From Polyangiaceae bacterium (GTDB lineage: Bacteria; Myxococcota_A; Polyangia; Polyangiales; Polyangiaceae), in contig JAFGBI010000190.1 in NCBI GenBank assembly GCA_016933275.1, positions 1 through 64,000 on the forward strand: 64,000 nt of DNA. Reading direction: 5' to 3'. The translations under genes and the position numbers were made by a program. Positions 58,195-64,000 of this stretch are shown one piece after another. The first letter of the stretch is position 1. Every line of letters begins with the position of its first letter. The notes under the pieces were generated by a model. It saw only the letters and a program-made list of their open reading frames with translations, had not been told where the DNA came from and ran no database searches.

Positions 58195-60996
58195 ATGACC
58201 GACCTTCCCAAGGCCTACGAGCCTGCTGCCGTCGAGCCCCGCTGGTATGACTTTTGGGTCCAGGAGGGAGTATTCCGCGCGAGTCTCTCTCCGAGCGACA
58301 CCCGAGCCATCTACGCGATTTCCATGCCGCCCCCCAATGTAACGGGGTCGTTGCACATGGGGCACGCGCTGTTCGGGACGCTGCAAGACGTCCTCGTCCG
58401 TCACCAGCGCATGCTTGGGAAGAATACCCTCTGGCAACCTGGCATCGATCACGCCGGAATCGCGACCCAGACGGTCGTCGAGCGGCAGTTGAGACGGGAG
58501 GGGACCAGCCGCCACGATCTCGGCCGGGCGGAATTCATCGCCCGGGTTTGGCGCTGGAAGGAGGAGAGCGGCGGGCGGATCAGTGAGCAGATGCGGGTAC
58601 TCGGCTGTAGCGCCGACTGGGAGCGCCTCAAATTCACCATGGATCCGGATCTGTCGCGGGCGGTGCGCGAGGCCTTCGTGCGGCTCCACGCGGAGGGGCT
58701 GATCTATCGCGACACGCGACTAGTGAACTGGGACGTCGAATCGCAGACCGTGCTGTCCGACCTCGAGGTGGAGAGCGAGGAAGACGTCCAGGGCGAGATG
58801 TACGAGTTCGCCTACCCGGTCGCCGAGCCCGACCCTGGCCAGGGCGTGACCGAGCTGGTCGTGGCCACGACGCGTCCTGAAACGATGCTCGGCGACACTG
58901 CCGTCGCCGTCCACCCCGATGATCCCCGATACCTGCACCTCCACGGCAAGCGGTTGAAGCACCCGTTCGTCGATCGTGAGATCCCGATCATCACGGACGC
59001 CATCCTCGTCGACATGGCATTCGGCACGGGAGCCGTGAAGGTGACGCCAGGCCACGACTTCAACGACTTCGCTACCGGCAAACGCCACGGGCTGGCCGAG
59101 ATCAACATCCTCAACCTGGACGGTACGCTCAACGCCGAATGCGGCGAGTTCGCAACCCTCGATCGTTTCGTGGCCCGAAGAGCGGTCAAGGCGCGCCTCG
59201 CGGAGCTCGGCCTGGAACGCGGCTCGAAGCCGCATACGATGACGCTCCCACGGTCGCAGCGAACCCACGCCATCGTGGAGCCGATCATCAGCACGCAGTG
59301 GTTCGTCCGCACGGGCCCCCTGGCAGAGGCTGCCCTTGCTGCGGTGCGGGAGGGACGGACGGAAATCGTGCCGGCCGAATGGGTGAAGACCTACGAGCAC
59401 TGGCTCGTGAACATCGTCGACTGGTGTATCTCGCGGCAGCTGTGGTGGGGTCACCAGATACCCGCCTTTCACTGCTCCCTCTGCAAGCACGTCACGGTGA
59501 CTCGGGAGGAGCAGCCGGCAGAGTGCGAGCGGTGCGGCACCCCACACCCCAAGCAGGATCCCGACGTGCTCGACACCTGGTTCTCGAGCGCGCTCTGGCC
59601 TTTCTCTACCCTCGGCTGGCCGGAGGAGACGGAGGCACTCCGGCGCTTCTACCCCTCTAGCGACATGGAGACGGGATACGACATCCTCTTCTTCTGGGTT
59701 GCTCGGATGATGATGATGGGCCTCCACTTCATGGGTGACGTTCCGTTCCGCCGTATCCTCCTCCATGGAATGGTGGTGGACGAGAACGGCGACAAGATGA
59801 GCAAGGTCAAGGGCAACACCCTCGACCCGCTCGACCTCGTCCAGGGGGCGGATTTCGAGACGGTGGTCCAGAAGGCGCTCCCTGGAGCGCCGGTCAAGGA
59901 GGCGCTTGCCAAGTTCAAGAAGGCGTACCCCTCGGCGGCGCAGATGGGCACGGGCTTCCCTGCCTTCGGTGCCGATGCCCTGCGCATGAACCTCTGCAGC
60001 TACTCCCCGCAGGCCAAACGGATCGCGCTGTCGCCGAAGCGACTCGAGGGATACCGCAACTTCTGCAACAAGCTCTACAACGCTGTTCGGTTCGCGCTCG
60101 GGAGCATCGACAACGTTACGCTCGACGGAGCGCCGCCGGCGGCGCCCGTTCTGCTAGCAAACCGCTGGATCCTCTCCCGCCTCGCAGAGGTAGTGGAGGG
60201 GAGCACCCGAGGCATCGTGGAGTTCCGCATCGACGAGGGCGCCGGCGCGCTCTACCACTTCGTCTGGGATGAGCTTTGTGACTGGTTCATCGAGCTCTCC
60301 AAGCCCGTGTTCGCGCAGGGCGCGGACGCCGAGAAGGCCGAGACGGCAGCCACCCTCGCCCACGTCGTCGAGACGACGCTGCGAGCCCTGCACCCGTACA
60401 TGCCGTTCATCACCGAGGAGCTCTGGCAGCGCGTGCCCAGGCCCGCGTCACGGCCCCGCTCGGTCGCGCTCGCCCCCTACCCCACCGCGGCAGATGGTCG
60501 CCTGGATGTGGGTGCCGAGCGCGATTTCTCCGTGGTGGCGCAGGTGATCTCGGCGATCCGGTCCGTACGCAGCGAGCATGACCTGACCAGAGCGCGGGTA
60601 GCGGTCGAGCTTCGCATGAGCGACGCCGCGCTGCGGGAGATGGTGGCGCAGGAGGTCAGGTTCATCGAGGCCCTTGCCCAAACGGCGGGCGCACCGACGA
60701 TCGCGGCCTCGGGCGGGCCACGGCCCGCTGGGAGTGTGCTGGCCGTGGCCGGCCCCGTGGAGGCACTGGTGGCGCTCAAGGGCCTCGTCGAACCCGCCAA
60801 GGAGGCCGAACGCATCGCGCGGGGTTTGAAGAGGATCGAGAAGGACCTCGACGTGCTCGCCAAGCGCCTGCAAAACCCGAGTTTCGTCGAGAAGGCTCCC
60901 CCCGAAGTCGTCGCCGAGGTGCGCGCCCAGCAGGCGGCGGCCGAGGTCCAGCGGGAACGGCTGCACGAAGCGAGAGCGTTGCTCGCGGAGCTGTAG
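58195..60996 (+). CDS. valS: Valine--tRNA ligase
   Basis: The 933-residue class I synthetase has the HIGH-type motif PPPNVTGSLHMGHA (about 43-56), editing-domain TTRPETMLGDTAVAVHP, the anticodon-domain start and KMSKVKGN (about 537-544) as the KMSKS loop. A C-terminal coiled-coil arm (about 865-930) is present. All are as expected for bacterial ValRS. Confidence 0.96.
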   Translation: MTDLPKAYEPAAVEPRWYDFWVQEGVFRASLSPSDTRAIYAISMPPPNVTGSLHMGHALFGTLQDVLVRHQRMLGKNTLWQPGIDHAGIATQTVVERQLRREGTSRHDLGRAEFIARVWRWKEESGGRISEQMRVLGCSADWERLKFTMDPDLSRAVREAFVRLHAEGLIYRDTRLVNWDVESQTVLSDLEVESEEDVQGEMYEFAYPVAEPDPGQGVTELVVATTRPETMLGDTAVAVHPDDPRYLHLHGKRLKHPFVDREIPIITDAILVDMAFGTGAVKVTPGHDFNDFATGKRHGLAEINILNLDGTLNAECGEFATLDRFVARRAVKARLAELGLERGSKPHTMTLPRSQRTHAIVEPIISTQWFVRTGPLAEAALAAVREGRTEIVPAEWVKTYEHWLVNIVDWCISRQLWWGHQIPAFHCSLCKHVTVTREEQPAECERCGTPHPKQDPDVLDTWFSSALWPFSTLGWPEETEALRRFYPSSDMETGYDILFFWVARMMMMGLHFMGDVPFRRILLHGMVVDENGDKMSKVKGNTLDPLDLVQGADFETVVQKALPGAPVKEALAKFKKAYPSAAQMGTGFPAFGADALRMNLCSYSPQAKRIALSPKRLEGYRNFCNKLYNAVRFALGSIDNVTLDGAPPAAPVLLANRWILSRLAEVVEGSTRGIVEFRIDEGAGALYHFVWDELCDWFIELSKPVFAQGADAEKAETAATLAHVVETTLRALHPYMPFITEELWQRVPRPASRPRSVALAPYPTAADGRLDVGAERDFSVVAQVISAIRSVRSEHDLTRARVAVELRMSDAALREMVAQEVRFIEALAQTAGAPTIAASGGPRPAGSVLAVAGPVEALVALKGLVEPAKEAERIARGLKRIEKDLDVLAKRLQNPSFVEKAPPEVVAEVRAQQAAAEVQRERLHEARALLAEL

Positions 60997-61306
60997 GCGC
61001 TCTGACCGAGGCCGCGTTGGCGACCTGCCACCACTGCCGGAGGCGCCACCGCGACCGCCCCGTCCGGGGTGGGCGGCCCGCTCGAACGACGGACTCTTCG
61101 CGACCGCGCCCCGACCGTCCGCTCATGAACGACGCGGAGCCGTCTCATGGCAGAAGAGAGTGCCCGAGGGTTCCGCGTGCCTTCTGCTGACTGGAGCACC
61201 AGTCAACCTGATTGCTGCTCTAGCCAACAAGCCGACCGGAGCCGCGGCTCTGCGGCGGCGCCCGGCCCCACCCCCGGCTCCCCCACCGTTGTTCCTGGCG
61301 GCCCGC
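60997..61306. other. 310-base convergent intergenic region
   Basis: It separates valS from the convergent lipoprotein gene. It contains the 31-bp element remnant at 61193-61223. Nothing else was recognised. Confidence 0.5.
61193..61223 (-). repeat. CTAG-ended palindromic element, 31-bp end-to-end remnant (copy F)
   Basis: Read on the minus strand, CTAGAGCAGCAATCAGGTTG, the exact 5' terminus of the family, is followed at once by ACTGGTGCTCC, which matches the 3' terminus TCGGTGCTCTAG. The whole interior is missing. Confidence 0.75.
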
Positions 61307-63688
61307 CTATCGCGGTGGCTTGGACGCCGCGGCCGCCGCTGGGGATGGGAGCTCGACCGCAAGGAGGAGCGGGTCGAGCGTCACGCGCGGTTCGAGCCCG
61401 CGCGCGACCGAATACGTGAAGCTGGCGGTCACGGCGCCAAGGGGCACGGTGCCGCGCGCCACGATGCGCGCGCTCTCGGCCCCGACCAGGGCCGCGATCT
61501 CCGCGTTTGGTGCGGGCCGCGCGCGCTCCACACGAGCGAGACACCAGGCCGCGCCGCGACAGCGGTCGGCAGCTTCGATCGCCGCGAGCTCCCGCATCCA
61601 GAGCCCGTGCCACAAACCGACCCCGACCGCGACCTGCCCCTCGATCTCTTCCGCGAACCCGGCAAGCTTCTTCGCGTACTCCGCGCGCTCGGCGCCCGTG
61701 GTCGCGCGAGCGCGAAGCACAACGAGGTATGCGCGAGCGATCGCGGCGAGATCGATCTCGGTCGACGTTCCTGGGCCGATCTCCGGTTCAGCAGCAGGGG
61801 CGAGCAGGGTCATCGCCTCCGCCGGGCGACCCGTGCGGGCCAGCGCGCCAGCCCGGTCGAGCCGCAGGCGAAGCCAAGTGGCACGGGGAAGCGATGGTTG
61901 CTCGAACTGCGTCGCGACCTGATAGAGCTTGGCATAATCCGTACCGCCCCCACGCAGGGCAGCGTCGGCCTCCGCTATCACCAAAACCAGCTGGGACCGA
62001 TCGGTGCCCGGCGCGGGGTCGTTGATGACCTCGAGGAGGCCGGCGCGGCCCCGCTCGGCCGCCTCCGGGTCGTCGTGCGCGACGCCGCGCCACAGCTCCA
62101 GAGCGGCTCGGGTCACACGGTAGCGGCGATCGATCCGGGGTGGCAGGGCAGCGAGCACCGGTCCGGGATCCGTGTCCTGAGCGAACATCGCCGCGACACC
62201 CAGCATCGCCGCCTGCGTCAGCGCTTCATCGGCGGCGGCGGGCCGGAGTTGCACGGCGCGGCGAACGAGTGCTCGGCGGCGCGCCTCGTCCACCGTCACC
62301 CGCCCGCTCGCGCTGCGCGTGGTCGCCGCCTCGAGGCCGGTGCGGAGCAGCTCGACGAACAGGGCGAGTCCTTCGAGCTGGGGCTCGGCGGCGGCCGCCA
62401 CGACCGTCCGCTCCTCGAGCACGGTGACCGCCGCGATGGACTCCTTGAGCACGACCTCGGGCGGCCGGTCCTGCTGCGCGAGGTTGGCGTAGAGCCAAGG
62501 CATCACGTGAGCGATCCCCAGGTAGGCCTCGATCCCAGGCCGGTCACGACCCGCTCCGGAAGTCCACGCCTGTTCGAGGAGGGGCAAGACCGCGGCAACG
62601 ACCTCGCTCCTCCGCCAGGCCGCCGCACAGGCGAGGAGGTGGCCGTTCGTGGTGGGGAGGCCCGGACAAGCGGTCCCACCGAGTTCGGCGAGCGCGACGG
62701 TCGTGGCGAGGCCGAGGTGACGAGCCGCGCTCGATCGGTGCGGCGTGAGGAGATCCCGAGCGGCACGCGCGCGGCCGAGGGCGAGCAACGTCCGGCCTCG
62801 CTCGAGGAGGACCTCCGACGCATTCGACCCGTCGAACCTGGCCAGGCGCTCAGCCGCAGCGATGAGCTGTCGGGCAGCGGCGAAGCGTTCGCCGCGTTCG
62901 GCGGCGGAGAGGGTGGAAACGGAGGTGCTCCCGGTCGAGGGACGGGCCTCGACGGCCAGGGAAGGAACCGGGGCGCGCTCGGCGGCGGAGAGCGCGCCGC
63001 GCGCCTCGTCGACGCGGAGCTCGCGCACCGCGGCGAAGGCGAGGGCCAGGTCGTGCTCGAGCGAGGGTGCGATCGCCGCGGCAGCACGCGCCGCGAGGAG
63101 CCGGAGATCCCCGCGTCCGAGCGCCTCGGCGGCACGCTCGATGTCAGCGCAGCGTTCCGGGGTCAGACCCCCCGGCGTCGCGAGCTCGAGCGCGACATCG
63201 GAGAGCCAACGGGTCGCGGCCGCGTCGGAGAGCGCCGTGATGACGGGGGCGAGTCCGTCGAGCGACCGTCCCGCCGTGAGTCGAACCTCGACCAGCGCCG
63301 CGGCCGCGCCACCGCTGGCGAGCAAGAGCAACGCGTTCGGGTCGCCACCGCCTGCCGCGAGGTGGAGCAGCGGCGCCTGCGCCGCACCTGCCGGGGTCAG
63401 CACTCCCTCACGATCCTCCCTGCCAAGCCGGGCGAGAACGTCATCGACCTCGGACCGGGTCGGTCGCGGCAGCGCATCGAGCACATCCCCGGGACGGAGC
63501 GCGCGAAGAGCCGTGGCAAGCGCAGCGCGCTCGGTCTCGCCAGGCGCCGTCGGGCGCGCTGCGGATGTGCTCGCCACCGGGGTTGGCGTGGCGGGGGTCG
63601 GTGCCGGGTGAGCACAGCTGAGCGCCACCGTCCCCCCGAGCCCGAGCCAGAAGCCCTCGCGAAACCAGGATCGCCTCAATCGCGCCAT
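61307..63688 (-). CDS. Large lipoprotein with helical (TPR-like) repeats
   Basis: From the ATG at 63688 the product is 793 residues. The N-terminus has a positive start, a hydrophobic segment and lipobox ALSC at about residue 24, followed by a Pro/Thr linker. The rest is Ala/Arg/Leu-rich and helical, with repeated degenerate TPR-like pairs. No catalytic motif is visible. The base composition gives long open frames on both strands; this strand is chosen for the lipobox and helix pattern. The function is unknown; the mature protein should sit at the outer membrane or periplasm. Confidence 0.75.
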   Translation of the reverse strand: MARLRRSWFREGFWLGLGGTVALSCAHPAPTPATPTPVASTSAARPTAPGETERAALATALRALRPGDVLDALPRPTRSEVDDVLARLGREDREGVLTPAGAAQAPLLHLAAGGGDPNALLLLASGGAAAALVEVRLTAGRSLDGLAPVITALSDAAATRWLSDVALELATPGGLTPERCADIERAAEALGRGDLRLLAARAAAAIAPSLEHDLALAFAAVRELRVDEARGALSAAERAPVPSLAVEARPSTGSTSVSTLSAAERGERFAAARQLIAAAERLARFDGSNASEVLLERGRTLLALGRARAARDLLTPHRSSAARHLGLATTVALAELGGTACPGLPTTNGHLLACAAAWRRSEVVAAVLPLLEQAWTSGAGRDRPGIEAYLGIAHVMPWLYANLAQQDRPPEVVLKESIAAVTVLEERTVVAAAAEPQLEGLALFVELLRTGLEAATTRSASGRVTVDEARRRALVRRAVQLRPAAADEALTQAAMLGVAAMFAQDTDPGPVLAALPPRIDRRYRVTRAALELWRGVAHDDPEAAERGRAGLLEVINDPAPGTDRSQLVLVIAEADAALRGGGTDYAKLYQVATQFEQPSLPRATWLRLRLDRAGALARTGRPAEAMTLLAPAAEPEIGPGTSTEIDLAAIARAYLVVLRARATTGAERAEYAKKLAGFAEEIEGQVAVGVGLWHGLWMRELAAIEAADRCRGAAWCLARVERARPAPNAEIAALVGAESARIVARGTVPLGAVTASFTYSVARGLEPRVTLDPLLLAVELPSPAAAAASKPPR

Positions 63689-63774
63689 GACGGACGAGGA
63701 GGGTAGCCCGAAACGGTGCGGTCCTACCATGGTCCCCGCTTCAGGGAGGTGCCCGCGCGCCGGACGGCCCGCGC

Positions 63775-64000
63775 TCAGCGAAGACTCACGACCTCGGGAT
63801 CCGTGGTCACGAAGCTACACTCCTCCGGCGGGACCACCCAGTCGACGGCGTCGTACCGGGACTGCTTCGTCTGTTGAATCGTGGCCACGCTGTGGATTTC
63901 CGGGCCATCCCTGCCATCGGGAATCTTGCAGGGAGCATATTGGTCGCGCTGGGTGTTGTCTGGTGCGTCCCGAGCAGGCTGCCATTGGTTGGCGCAGATG
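63775..64000 (-). CDS. C-terminal end of an unknown protein (cut by right window edge)
   Basis: An open frame enters from the right edge and ends with TGA at 63775-63777. The visible 74 residues include ICANQWQPARDAP, QYAPCKIPDGRDG and WVVPPEECSFVTTDPEVVSL. Three cysteines and the low charge suggest a secreted or periplasmic protein. It lies on the same strand as the lipoprotein gene, 86 bases upstream of it. No family is recognised from this fragment. Confidence 0.6.
   Translation of the reverse strand, partial: ICANQWQPARDAPDNTQRDQYAPCKIPDGRDGPEIHSVATIQQTKQSRYDAVDWVVPPEECSFVTTDPEVVSLR

Noticed and set aside
61307-63706. Plus-strand open frame of over 800 codons opposite the large lipoprotein gene
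   Set aside because: Its product is charged and without any motif. The minus strand has a lipobox and regular helical pattern.

Overview
The window looks like chromosomal core DNA of a high-GC, Gram-negative delta-type proteobacterium, most likely a Myxococcota (Polyangia-like) genome. The inference rests on very high GC, frequent GTG starts, large HEAT/TPR proteins and lipoproteins, a eukaryote-like Ser/Thr kinase with a C-terminal membrane anchor, a DUF4175 + gluzincin pair, an Mla-type lipid transporter and a RomR-like response regulator. No prophage, plasmid function, CRISPR array or intact transposase was found.

Layout. 1-6003 (minus): envelope operon DUF4175 protein > secreted gluzincin > phosphatidylserine decarboxylase > a proline-rich protein cut by the left edge, with ATGA overlaps. 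6239-7377: an unknown protein and a small zinc-ribbon protein. 7620-9779: membrane Fe-S/CCG-domain oxidoreductase (EMO/FadF type). 10279-14231 (minus): HEAT protein > lipoprotein > zinc-finger tail-anchored protein. 14443-16890 (plus): CPBP protease, nadC, birA. 16922-19590 (minus): acpS > nnr > ECF sigma factor. 19881-21726: GST and pdxJ. 21917-25063 (plus): methyltransferase, wecB, DUF354, a surface-glycan cluster. 25170-32350 (minus): recJ, mlaF, mlaD and a giant S41 protease. 32452-40491: Bax-inhibitor-1 homologue, RND/MMPL exporter, yajC-secD-secF. 40751-44799: tRNA-Val, infC with an acidic repeat tail, Ser/Thr kinase, a small membrane protein, tRNA-Ala. 44804-49345 (minus): decayed tldD > atypical response regulator > pdxA > orphan N6-adenine methyltransferase. 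50526-64000: TPR protein, OmpH/Skp, a two-CNB-domain protein, hrcA, RomR-like regulator, valS, a large lipoprotein and a gene cut by the right edge.

The most unusual signal is not a gene. A family of about 160-bp palindromic elements occupies intergenic DNA. Four near full-length copies lie at 20753-20910, 35823-35980, 36224-36383 and 42022-42181. An enlarged divergent copy lies at 49569-49905, a 31-bp end-to-end remnant at 61193-61223 and a decayed fragment near 6149-6196. The elements have about 20-bp terminal inverted repeats bounded by CTAG, a small 5' hairpin and a long hairpin around a TGGAAACG/CGTTTCC core. The stem changes by compensatory substitutions between copies, which argues that the folded form is, or was, functional. 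A second repeat family (10024-10170, 20557-20751) directly abuts one element. Other points of note are the tldD pseudogene, a perfect hairpin touching the Shine-Dalgarno of the ECF sigma gene, the 9-bp tandem-repeat acidic tail of IF3, and the missing mlaE beside mlaFD.

No database search was possible. Family names come from motifs, length and context, and starts were set from overlaps and Shine-Dalgarno sites.
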